DNA of 64,000 nucleotides from Lotus japonicus (Eukaryota; Streptophyta; Magnoliopsida; Fabales; Fabaceae): assembly GCF_012489685.1 (NCBI RefSeq), contig NC_080042.1:2110501-2174500 (forward strand), read 5' to 3'. The first letter of the stretch is position 1. Each line of letters opens with the position of its first letter. Shown here piece by piece: positions 1 to 11,258 of the stretch. The notes below the pieces were generated by a model. The model was not told the origin of the DNA. It did no database searches and saw only the letters and a program-made list of their open reading frames with translations. The position numbers and the translations under genes were made by a program.

Positions 1-1700
1 AAAAACAACAACCATGACATGACTCTCAGGTAACCTCCACATGCATAATCACAAAATGCTCAACTCACCATAGTAATCTACCTTCAATATGCCATTTTTT
101 TTCTCTGTCATACTAAAATACCAATCCTGCTCCAGTTAAAACCAGCAAAACAAAGCTCAACCACGAAACAGGCTGCAGGAGACAAGGCAGAATCAGCTCA
201 TGAGTGTATGCTAAAAGAAGTAGAACCCCATTGCTATAGTAACAACTTCAGATACACACCGATCCGCAAATCGGTTTCCCAGCATCACTTTTATGATCCT
301 GTTCTCCACCATACTCTTTTCCTTGATTAGAATCATCCTTTGAAGAGTCATCTGAAAATACAGGTTTTTCTTGATTAGTTTTGGCCGCAGCATTACCATT
401 ATAATGAAAGATAAATGTACAATAAATCTGATGATGCACAGTCTTGCAAATAACTTTAATAAAGCTACTTTCAAGCTAGGTTCCAGTATTCTGTCTATCA
501 ATGTACTCCCAAAGTTCAACTATATACCAGACCCAGAGTAGTCACTATCCACATATGGAGTCAAAATATCAACCAGAGTTGGTATGTTTAACTTAAACTG
601 GTTGGAATCAAATTAGTTTGATTTCAAATCTAAAACAAAATCAATTGAATGAAAGACAACCAAACCATATATATCTCGGATGGCTTTTGTATCCATGATG
701 GAATCAATCTAAGCTAATCCAAGGCCTAGCTCCTCGCCCTTTCTATCTTGACTCCTCTGTTTAACCAAAATAAGATAAAAGCTATATAACTACTGTTTGC
801 AAAGTGTATGAAGATTGCCAGGCGAAAGCCTACCACGAATTAAGTTGATATTTACATATCACAAATAAACACTTCACAAATCGCTAGAACAAAATATGTG
901 AAAAATAAAATACCCAGAGAAAAAAGTAATCATGCAGAGTTTGATGATAATTTGAGAGAAAATGGAAGCAGCTGGTGATAATTAATAAGATTTCACAGCT
1001 AGGGAAGAGGCATATATATGATGCACAGAATTACATAACTTAATTAGATCCATTAGTAGCTAGAGAAAAGAGAGTTGATTATATATTTCAGAGAGATGAA
1101 AAAATATTAAGAGTTAACTAAGGATACGAAATATGAACATGATGATGAACACAACGTACCAGCACCACCTTAGTGTTCGAAGTGCATCAGTCTCCACCAA
1201 ATCAAAATCCCCAAAGCCAGAAAAATCCTACCTGCAAAGAGTGAGAGAGTCAACGGATCTTGAGGAACAGACAATGGATGAAGAACCAAGCAGTTCAATT
1301 TATAAGCATTAAAAGGCTATAATATAGGTAATATATATAATAGAAATTCAGTAGTATTGGGAGTGTATCAAATCAACCAACCTGTAAAGAAGAATGAAGA
1401 GCTGGCTTCTGATCTAGAGTTTAGGCACATGTACTGGAAAGCAGAATCAACAACTGGATTTTGAAAAGGGGCGTAGGTCATAGATGATAGATCAAGGATG
1501 GAGGCTTGAATCGTATAGGGTCGGCAATTACAGCTGGTTTTCCAGAAAGAAAGATGGAGACTTTATATATGTCTGACATCATTGGCTACCAAAGCTTCGT
1601 CTGTATGGGCATAGCTATCTAAGGGGATGATGAATTAGGTGACAGTCAAGGCTATAAGCTAACTAATAACTTAGGAACCAACCTGTAAAACAAATTTCTT
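1..1700 (-). other. Probable 5' leader exons/introns of an unidentified minus-strand gene leaving the left edge
   Basis: I do not recognise a protein here. On the minus strand several short stretches look like exons bounded by CAG acceptors and GT donors (near 1410, 1235-1155 and 440). A short open stretch at 439-248 has an acidic, Ser/Asp-rich end and stops with the residues CGSVCI. A 34-codon ATG reading frame starts at 1481. Splicing signals point leftwards, so the most economical reading is a 5' untranslated leader with introns whose main coding part lies outside the window. It could equally be a non-coding transcript or a gene relic. This is inference from splice-like signals only. Confidence 0.25.
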
Positions 1701-1786
1701 AGCTGGGGGGTTGAAGCTTCCAGAACCTTCAGGTGCGAGGAGGGTAGGGAATTTCAATTGATGTCTTCAGATTGTAGGGATCTGAC

Positions 1787-1847
1787 TTATGCAGACATCT
1801 ACTCACCTGTTTCCTACATCGTAGTTTATGCAGACATCTACTCACCT
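1787..1847. repeat. Pair of 22-bp direct repeats
   Basis: A 22-bp word (TTATGCAGACATCTACTCAC plus CT) occurs at 1787-1808 and again at 1826-1847, separated by 17 bases. A shorter pair, TAGTTCATGCCTACG, lies at about 1878 and 1925. No gene is evident; 1850-2630 is otherwise AT-rich sequence without a supportable feature. Confidence 0.7.
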
Positions 1848-2631
1848 ATTCCCTACACTGAAGGAGTTCATCCTTCATAGTTCATGCCTACGGTTGGTGC
1901 AGAACAGCAGATGGGAGTAAGAGTAGTTCATGCCTACGCTGGCTGAACTGGGTGAAGAATAGGAGTGAATAGGGCCATCATAATACTCAGATAGGCCCAG
2001 CCCAGTAGTCTCTCCCGTTCCAAAAAAAAAAAGATGGTGCATGAACAGTGAATTCAATCCTTCATTTGTAAGGTAGTAGATTTATTGAGCAACTTGATCA
2101 ATTGTTTAGTGCCACCACACTACATCATTTTTTTTTATAAGCACCATACTACATCATTTAATTTAATTGTTAGTTGTACCAAAAGGAAAAAAAAAAAAAA
2201 ATTTAACACTTGTCTAAATAGTCAAAGAAAGATTTAACAAAGAAAATAATTTTGTTCACACTCATCTAAATAATGGAATCAAGAAAAAAAAAATAGAGAA
2301 AGTAAAAAATGTAATCGGTAACATGATTAAAATAGAAGAGATAGATAAAATGTAATGTAAAAAAAAAAGTAAAAAATTTCAAGAGTGTGAATGAATCATA
2401 CATCTTTAATGAAAACAAAATGAGATTTGTGAACACTAAAATAGTATAGGACACTCGATATATGTTTTTTCACATTTAAGCAAAACTTACTCAAGAGTAA
2501 TACACTTTAATTTCCTATCTATCTTTCTCTTCTTATTACATCACATTATATATCACATTTAACACTTATTTCTATTTTATACTCATTTCTCTAATGATTT
2601 ACGCTCATTCGATGTACACCCATTTTTATTA

Positions 2632-3282
2632 AGGGTTCATTTGGTATACCGTATTAGGCATGATAGTATAAGCTTATACAATACATTATGGGCTTATCCA
2701 TTGTTTGGTGCTCACATTGTATTGTATAAGCTTATACATCAATCTCCTCTTATACATCAAAATGATGGATTATTTAATCCACCATATAGATGATGTATAA
2801 GGAATGATAAGAGTGCAATGTATAAATTAAACTACTTCAATATATTTAATCAACCGCCACCACAATCACCCTCCACCACCACCGCCTCCACCACTACCAC
2901 CGTCACTGCCGCCACCACCGTCGCTGGCACCACCACCACCGTCGGCACTGCCTCCACCACCACCACCACCGCCGCCTCCACCACTACCACCACCACCACC
3001 GTCACTGCCACCACCACTTTCGCCGGGACCACCACCGTCGTCAGCACCACCACCACCATCCACCACCACTGTTACTGCCACTACCGCCGCCGCCGCCACC
3101 ACCATCCACCACCCCTGCCCCATCATCACATTTCAATACCACCACTACTACACCACCAGTGTTGCCACCAAATTATACAGTGTATGATCAAACGCTGTAT
3201 AGTATTAAAATTTTATCAGGCCTTATACAATCAGGCATTATATTATCATACCTTATACTATACATCGTACCAAACGGACCCT
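2632..3282. mobile_element. Non-autonomous TIR element (Harbinger/Tourist-like or hAT-like)
   Basis: The two ends are imperfect inverted repeats. The left begins AGGGTTCATTTGGTA; the right, read in reverse complement, begins AGGGTCCGTTTGGTA. Both continue into related sequence rich in TATAAG and GCATGATA-like words. There is no transposase. The flanks (TTA on the left, GAA on the right) give no convincing target duplication, so the superfamily stays open. The centre is taken up by a (CCACCA)n/(CCGCCA)n tract, which creates artificial long open frames on both strands. Confidence 0.6.
2855..3120. repeat. (CCACCA/CCGCCA)n low-complexity tract
   Basis: About 265 bases of imperfect CCA/CCG/ACC trinucleotide repeats. 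It reads as threonine-, valine- or glycine-only polypeptides in different frames, which are artefacts of the repeat. It sits inside the TIR element and probably expanded there. Confidence 0.85.
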
Positions 3283-3616
3283 GAATCAACAAATTACTAG
3301 CGTTAAAGGAAAAAGACTTTCATTTCCCTTGATCATTATTTAACATTTCTTGCGCAACTTGGAGTTAATTTATATCCATGATTTTGATCGAGTATGTTTA
3401 GTGGTTTTGACTTCAATGGTATTTTAAAAATGGGTACCACGGTGAGTCAGTTTGAAAAACGAAGGTAATTTAAATTGCTTCATGAAAATCTATGATTTTT
3501 GAACCGTTGATATATTATTTTAAATTAAATGGCTTAGATTAATCTATGTAAATTATTGTAATGTCCTTAGACTCTCCTTCACCCCAGCATAATCGGACAA
3601 TCACTTGGTCCGTCGG

Positions 3617-3925
3617 TGTCAAACAACCACTTATCCCAAAAGCTTAAGTTATTGGGTAAGTGCCACTTTAATGGTTTTATATTATATTCTAACACGCTCC
3701 CTCACGCAAGAGCCCTTTGGGCTTGAAGCGTGGATAATTGCACAGACTCACCTACCATGTGCTTAATTAAAGTCCACTTTTTAATTAGAAAGTGAGGGGA
3801 GCAAGAATCGAACTCTAAACCTCTCGGCCATAGAGGCTCTGATACCATGTCAAACAACCACTTATCCCAAAAGCTTAAGCTATTGGATAAGGGCCACTTT
3901 AATGGTTTTATATTATATTCTAACA
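3617..3925 (-). mobile_element. TRIM (terminal-repeat retrotransposon in miniature), complete
   Basis: Two 78-bp LTRs lie at 3617-3694 and 3848-3925; each starts TGTC and ends AACA on the plus strand and they differ at only a few positions. The element is flanked by the exact 5-bp duplication GTCGG (3612-3616 and 3926-3930). On the minus strand, the bases directly after the upstream LTR (3847-3836) read TGGTATCAGAGC, the initiator-Met tRNA primer-binding site. A purine-rich stretch (GAGGGAGCG) precedes the other LTR. There is no coding capacity. Total length of 309 bp, site, primer and PPT positions all fit a TRIM, which must be mobilised by another element's proteins. Confidence 0.93.
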
Positions 3926-4620
3926 GTCGGAGATCCACCATGTGAGTTATACTTAGGGGGATGGGAAAATAAGAATGCCTTAGAATTGTTAATGACCTTC
4001 GATGCTTGATCTTCCATATTTCTGTCAGAGTTCAACGATCACTTGTCTAGTATTAAATGCATTTGTCCGTTTTTGTACTTGATTTAGAGAAAATCTTTCG
4101 AAAGGTGATTCGAGTGTTATGTAAGATTTCTCGAGCAATAGATCAAGGCATGCGTAGAACAACTTGGATATAGGCAATTATCTATTTAAGTAATCTTGTC
4201 ACTATATTAGTTAGTTAGTTTCAATTCCAATACTGTAGATTATTGTAACTCCAGAATAGGGGTTGGAAACTGAAATACTAACACTCTAAAACGCTCACAC
4301 GTCAACCATACAGACAATAAGCTACACGAGACAGTGTATAAGAGTTTCTCCCACCCTCTTTTTCGTTTCCTTTTATACAACTTAATTCAGTTTACTTTGC
4401 TTCATATAACTTTATAGTTTTCCTTTTAATTTTATCCTTTTTACATCTTTCTTTACTAGCTTTCCTTTATTTTTCACGCTTATTTTGCTTTCAGTTGTTT
4501 GTTTTAAAACGTGTTAACTCGCTCCTGGAAGCACCTTTTTCAAAAATACGATATTGATTCACTGAAACCTCGATTGCACAAGCTATCACAAGGTAACTTG
4601 CACGTTTTTACTCCTTATTG

Positions 4621-5635
4621 CTTCGAAACTAGAGTCTGAATTCACGGGAACTCTAATTCACCTAGTTATCACCGAATAATTTGGCGATCTCCACTCTCTG
4701 TGAGTCAAAACCTTTGTAAAAAATTAATTTTTAGGATAACCAGAGTCTAAACTTCACGAGTTATCACCGATTAGCTCCGTATTTTTCTAAACCGCTTTGA
4801 AAATTCAATCGCATTGGAACACCCAGAAACTTAATTCAAGTCCTAGATTGCTCTTTAAATCATTTATTTATGCAGAAAACACATGATGAAAGTCCCCGCT
4901 TAAACAATTTACGTAATCATTATTGTTTAATACTTGCGGTTTAATTAAATATTAATTGTGCTCAATAATGTCATTGTTTAATATTTATTCACCAAGTTGG
5001 ATTTAATTAAATTAAAATTATGACTTGAAAATTTTGGTATTTAAAGTCATCATACTTGTCATCGTTAGTTGTACCAATAGAAAAATAAAGATAAAAAATC
5101 AGCACATATGCTAAAGTAGAGTCTTAGTTCACGGGAATTCTGATTCACCTAGTTATCACCGAATAATTTGGCAATCTTCACTCCCTATGAGTCAAAACCT
5201 TTGTAAAATTTTAATTTTTAAGATAGCCAGAATCTAAACTTCACGAGTTATTACCGGATGGCTCCATAGTTTTCTAATTCGCTTTTGGAAATTCAATTGC
5301 ATTGGATCACCCTAAAACCTGAATGAATTCCTAGATTGCTCTATAAATCATTTACTTATGCAGAAAACACATGATGTATTTCTCCGCTTAATCCGTTTAC
5401 GTAATCATTATTGTTTAATACTTGCTGACCATGTTCGGTTTAGTTAAATATTAATTGTACTCAATGATGTCATTGTTTAATATTTATTGACCAAGTTGAA
5501 TTTAATTAAATTAAAATTATGACTTGATAATTTTCGTATTTAAAGTCATTGTTAGTTGTATCAATAGAAAAATAAAAATAATAACAAAAAAAAAAATAAA
5601 AATAAAAATAAAAAATCATCACATACGCTACTCTA
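4621..5635. repeat. Two-copy tandem duplication, period about 488 bp
   Basis: The block starting near 4630 (GTCT...TTCACGGGAA, then CACCTAGTTATCACCGAATA) recurs 488 bases downstream. Matching continues through the AAAATTATGACTTGA segment and the ATAGAAAAATAAA run at the end of each copy. The second copy ends just before Helitron A. No open frame is present. The origin is unclear; it could be an old retroelement untranslated region. Confidence 0.75.
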
Positions 5636-5644
5636 GCTGGCATA

Positions 5645-7861
5645 TCTATATATATATGTAAAGCTCACTTGAGCTATAAGTATTAAATGCATTAATGATT
5701 AAACAATGAAGTTAAACAATTTTCTATTTAACTTTCAATATACATCCACTTATTATTAATTATGAATTAGTAATGGTTAAACTTTTCAATTTCTCATATT
5801 TTAAATTAAATATTAATATTATTTAAATTTTAATTATTCATTACAAATGAGGGAAATTTTAAAGTAATAATAATTGAAATTAACTAACTTTACATTAATA
5901 ACAATATTAGATAGTTAATATTAATCTTTTATACTTCTTACTAATTGTAAAGCTTTCTAATTTGTTATATATTAAAATTAAAATTAAAATTAATTTAATA
6001 ATAATTATTCATCATAGTTGAGGATTTTTAAAAAAATAATAAATAAAACTTATTACTATTTTTTACACTACCTACTAAAATGTAAAAGTTACTTTGAACC
6101 TTTGAATTAAAATTTTCCTTTGTATTAAATAAATTAAATTAAAACATTAAAAATGAATAAAATTGCCTAAGTCATTAGCTATTCAACTACCTACTAAAAT
6201 GTACAACTCAATTGAAATTTTGATATAAATACACCAAAAAACAAAAAAAAAAAAAAAAACCTTTGTATTATATACATTAAACTAAACTAAAAACTTATCA
6301 ATAAAATTTTCAAATCAATTAGTTGTTCAACTACCAACTAATTTTCGTGTTTGTTGTATAAGGAAGAATAGAACATGACAAATGACTCCCGAAACATAAC
6401 ACTTTAGATCTCTAAAAAATGGTGAAAAAATAAACGAACCTAAACACTCAAATAAACAAAAACTACACTTTTATTTGAGGTAGGAAAGTTGATACGAGTT
6501 AATATAATAATTGAATAAAATATTTAATTAGATACAAAATATTTCAAAAAAAAATAATAGTCACAATCATTTATTTTTTAATTTAATTATCATAAAAAAT
6601 TTAATTAAATAATTAAGCAATAAAATTTTCCTACGTTTGTATTAATATAAAGGAAGCAATAACAAATTTCTCTGTAATTAATATATTAATAATAAAAATA
6701 AATATTTTCAAAAGTAATTCAACTACCTAAATTGAATAATAATATTCATTCTTTTAGAAAATGGAAATAAATTAGATAAAAAGATATCTTGAGAACACCG
6801 TCTCTCAAGTGAGGTAAACAGAAACGGAAATGAACATAACAAAGAAATTGAAATGAAAAGAAACAGAGCAGTCTAAAAAACATAAGAAAGCAAGCTGCCT
6901 AGAAGCTACAAAACATACGAAACCTACACGAGGAAAGCAGGAAACAAAAGTAGCTTGAAAAGAACATAAAAAAGCCACCAAGGACAAGGTGCACAAGCCA
7001 AGTGAACGCAGCAAGGGAGAGCACGGAGAGACAGCCGTGAGATAGGAGTAAAGAGAACCTCCTCCAAGCAGCTGTAAACATAAAAATTGACTTGAATTTT
7101 GCATAAGGGAAAAATAACAAAAATTAAACTTGATTAATGACAAAATAATGTTATCAATAAATAATTTAGATAAAATAGTTAAAATTTAAAAATAACGCTA
7201 TAAGATATTTACCATGAACTATAACGTATGTGTGTTTTATTTGAAGAAACAATCTCAATATAATTTTATGATCTTATTATATATTAGTAAAAATGATTTT
7301 GAGCAAGCTTAGTAGAAAAAAGTTATGACCAAAGTTGAATAAATATAAATTTATTACATAATACTTAATCTATTTAATTTATATCTTATTATAGTTGAAC
7401 AAATGAAATTACTTTATTTTTCTCGATTTTAACATGTGTAAACCTGTTTGGAAAATTGTGATTGCCCTTCCCAAAAAATGACTTTCTCAGTAAAAAGTAT
7501 AAAAAATGGTAAAACAACTTTTTTGATGGTATTAAAAACTTATTGCTTAATTTTTTTTAAATGGATTGTATTATGTTTCACATTATTAAATAAATAAATA
7601 ATTAATTTTATAAAATGATCTAATGCTGATTATTAAATATTAGTAATTAAATTTAAGTAATATTAATTATTTACAAAGAGAACTCCAATACTACTGAAAA
7701 GTCTTTTTTTTTGAAATTATTGAAATGTTAACACAATTATTATTTTTATTTTAAAATAATAACTAATTTAATATTTATATAATAATTTAAACTATAATCA
7801 TTATTATATAATGTTAAAAAATGTTAAAAAAATCCGTGCAACGCACGGGTATAATACCTAG
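5645..7861 (+). mobile_element. Helitron A, non-autonomous
   Basis: The left end is A|TCTATATATATA and the right end is CTAG|T, so the element sits between A and T as Helitrons do. Just before the 3' terminus, at 7834-7848, lies a GC-rich hairpin CCGTGC-AAC-GCACGG, followed 9 bases later by CTAG. The body is very AT-rich and encodes no Rep/helicase. A more balanced patch at about 6790-7090 looks like an unrelated insertion. Confidence 0.8.
6790..7143 (-). other. Transcript-like fragment within Helitron A (possible LINE 3' end)
   Basis: This roughly 350-bp patch is less AT-rich than its surroundings. It has minus-strand open frames rich in Phe, Leu, Cys and Ser, with no motif. The composition resembles the 3' untranslated ends of plant LINEs or a captured host fragment. 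I cannot identify it. Confidence 0.3.
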
Positions 7862-8469
7862 TAATTTAGTATTTGATAGTTTCCACTTTCCACCATCTAA
7901 GTGATCTAGCATAGTTGTGAACAAATTTATATAACAAATTACATTTAGATATTGTTGAGTTTATTTTTAAAATAAATTGTTGAGTTCAGAGGATATATCT
8001 TATAAGATAGATGTTTTTACATTAAAAAATAAGAAAAGGATGACAACCATTAGATTAAACATAAATGGTTTAGATTAAAACATAAAAGCATATGACTTTT
8101 AAGTGGTCATGTGGCCATTAAATTGTTTTAATTTTAACCGTTCACAATTAAATCGAATGGGTGTGATTTATTCTTATATTTTCTTATATTCTTATATAAA
8201 AACATATTCATGAGATACATTCCCGTTGAGTTCAACAGAAATTAAACAGCACACATAATTAAGTATATAACCATAGTTTCGTCACATTACATAATTCTCT
8301 TTTACAAATTAAAATATAATTATTAAATCATGCTAATTTCTTTAGCAAATTACATAATTTTGATGACTCTAATTTAAATGAATATTAAAATTAATTATAT
8401 GAATTTTAATTTAAAAAAATTATGACATATAGCATTTGAGAAAATTTCAATAATACAATATATCTAATG

Positions 8470-9880
8470 GATATATCTTATTATTATTTTTTTGAAAGCA
8501 AAAGTTTATTGAATGTGTAAGGAGTCGAGATATAGATTCTCTCGACAATGGATTTAATACAACACAAAGCAAACGAAAGCAACATAATAAAAACAACAAA
8601 CGCAAAACCAACAACATACACAAAAACACAAAAACCGCAAAATGAAACCACCTCAGCCATCAGAGGCCCACACGCACGCTCTGATCCGGTCGAACGAGCA
8701 TACCAAACAACGAGATCAGGGCATAGTTTCATGTCAAAGTTCTAGGGACGACAACAACACATCATGGCTAACTCTTGCAGGAGGATCACGTGCAAGCTCT
8801 GATTCGGTTGGACGAGATTATCAAAGAACGAGATCAGAGCAAAGTCATTGCCATTACAACTCAAAAAACAATGGACGAAACAACACCATAGATCCCAAAC
8901 CATGCATCTTCATGACAAAACCTCGACAAAAAGCACGCCAAATGATACACAACACAATCAGGACTTTCAGCCAAAAAATAACCTTAATTCCTTTCAACCA
9001 AAAGAGAACCTTAATTGCAACTTAGCAACACGATCCCCATCCACTAAAGGATGGCATTCATTGATGAAGAACAGAGAGAAGAACTTAACTTTGCTACTCA
9101 GAACCCCACTCGGTATTCTAAGAAAACATCTCTATCCTTCCCCTCATCTTATGTCGTAATAGGTTAACCAATAAAAAATACAATCTCAGTTTAAACATAA
9201 AAGCAATTAAGAAATGAATTGAGGAATAAGAAACAAAGAAAATCAAAAGAGGCAACCCAAGGCGCATCTGAACGACAAAGAGGTCAGATGAAGCGTTGCA
9301 AGTTCGCGTAGATCGAAACCCAAATGGACATTTAAACACCATGAGGGAGCAGACACACAACGTCGTGAACTGAAACAAAGCCACAGGAACATCACGAACA
9401 GGAGCAAAATACAGTGACAAAGCCACGGGAACAAAAGCAAGAACAAGTGAAACGTCGCACGTGAACAGGACGACACACACGATGATGGATTTTATGGCAG
9501 CGATGGCAGCATCTGGACCCTAGTTAAGGTTGAAGCCGTGGGAGAATAAACTCCAGCCTTACGAGTAGCGTCACTGCCCAGTTGGGAAGAGTCTCCCACA
9601 TCGTTGCAAATGGATGCTACAACCTTGCGCCACCGTGATTGGAGGAGATGGCAGCTTCGCCATCGTCGTCGGATGAGAGCCTCTTTGTCACCAAGATGGA
9701 AGCCTCTATCCTGATTGGCGGCACCTTCATTGCTGTGGGAGCGGGCCATATCGATACAGCAGTAGGACCGGGCTGTTCGGCGGCAATGGCATCATCAGCG
9801 CATGATGGGGTTGGGTGGAGGGCGAAACCCTTGCAGACTCCCCAAATGTAGAGAGGCACAAACCACTCATACAATCATTT
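8470..9880 (-). other. LINE-like debris with an internal tandem duplication
   Basis: On the minus strand the block ends near 8490 in TTCAATAAACTTTTGC and then an A-rich tail, like the 3' end of a retroposed transcript. At 8663-8730 and 8780-8845 about 65 bp are duplicated (core AACGAGATCAG, with GCTCTGATCCGGT versus GCTCTGATTCGGT). The section from 9490 to 9870 has GC-rich overlapping open frames on both strands, none with a recognised domain. Probably truncated LINE or other retroelement sequence; no intact gene. Confidence 0.35.
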
Positions 9881-11258
9881 TAACAAAATATATTTTTTAT
9901 TGACTTTATATTTGTTTAGTCAAAAAGGTTATATACTCATTTTACTAATATAATTTACCTCCACATTTTTAGTAGGGATTTTTTTTACAGTTTTACTAAA
10001 ACTGCACTCAACATTTTTTTCAAACACACTTAACAGTTTAACAAAATATAGATAAGTGGATGTCGTAAAATATAGATAAAACGCACTTGTATAGCTTCTC
10101 GCTGGAATTCATACCATCTATGTTGTCTGCATTTCGTAAAATATAGATAAATGAATGCCACATTCGTTTTCTATGATTTGCTCTTAAAATTCAAGTTTAA
10201 TTTTTAACTTCAATTTTTTTTTGATAAAAGGGAATAATGGATGAATGTTTCACCTATAATTTTTAATTAAAAATTTACCACAAGATTGAAGGAGGTATTT
10301 ACCGGTTATCTATATGAATTGTAACTTATTTATAAGAACTGAAATATTGTCAAGGGGGTGCATGTAAAGTGATAAAAGGAAAAGTAAAGTTTAATTGGTA
10401 AAAGAGCTAAAATAATAACCATATTTGTTTGCAAAATGTTGTGGATGATCTACCGGATCACATGAAGAAATTTACACTAGTATAAGTTTATGTATTTTCC
10501 CGGCTTTCCTGAAAAGTATGCAAGGAGTGCCTGGTGGGATTAAGATCCTCTCACGTACGTGACACGATACTTCCTATTATTACTTCCTATTACTGTGTAA
10601 AATTTTATGTCTATCTCTTTATTTATAAATATTTTGACAGCTCCACATATTTAATAGGTTCAGAGAGAGGTAAACACGCAATTCTAATTACTCAGTCAAT
10701 GAAGATAAGCCAAGCAGCTTTTTTCATTTTCTTTATCTGAATGCCATGCAAGGAGTACATGGTGTTAGAGAGTGCACAAGGATCCATACTCAGTGAATAA
10801 AGGTAAGTAAGTCCATCAGCATTTTTCTCTAAATAAATGAAATGAAACATAAAACTAAAATTAATACAGACAGACTGATCAAAGGTACTTAGTTGATGAC
10901 TATATTGATACACTCGATTTGACCATGCATTCCACAGTTTCAAAATTTTCCAAGAATTACGATGGAATGATGTTTTGTTCACATTTCTTTTCCACCTCCT
11001 CCATCTTAGATAAATAGGAAGAGGAAAGAAAGAAATGAGTGATACGATATGTGATGTGACAGAAAATGCAGAGGAACGTAAAATGTGTGGATATGAGATG
11101 GGAGAGAAAGTATGAATGAATCATTACACAAGTACTCATAATGATGGTAAACTCTACCTGCTGCCAAGAGCTGTAGGTGGGGATGGAGGGGGTAAAAATA
11201 ACTCCATTCAATTCTGCATTCAACAGAACTCTTCTATGCATTCAACAGAAACTACTTG
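9881..11258. other. 3' flank of the tRNase Z gene; no gene seen
   Basis: AT-rich sequence with short unsupported open frames only. The part from about 10,700 to 11,258 lies directly downstream of the tRNase Z stop codon and probably contains its 3' UTR. Confidence 0.5.

Noticed and set aside
2818..3300. 160-codon Thr-rich open frame (plus strand) and the Val/Gly-rich frames opposite
   Set aside because: Entirely produced by the (CCACCA)n tract; no conserved protein features.
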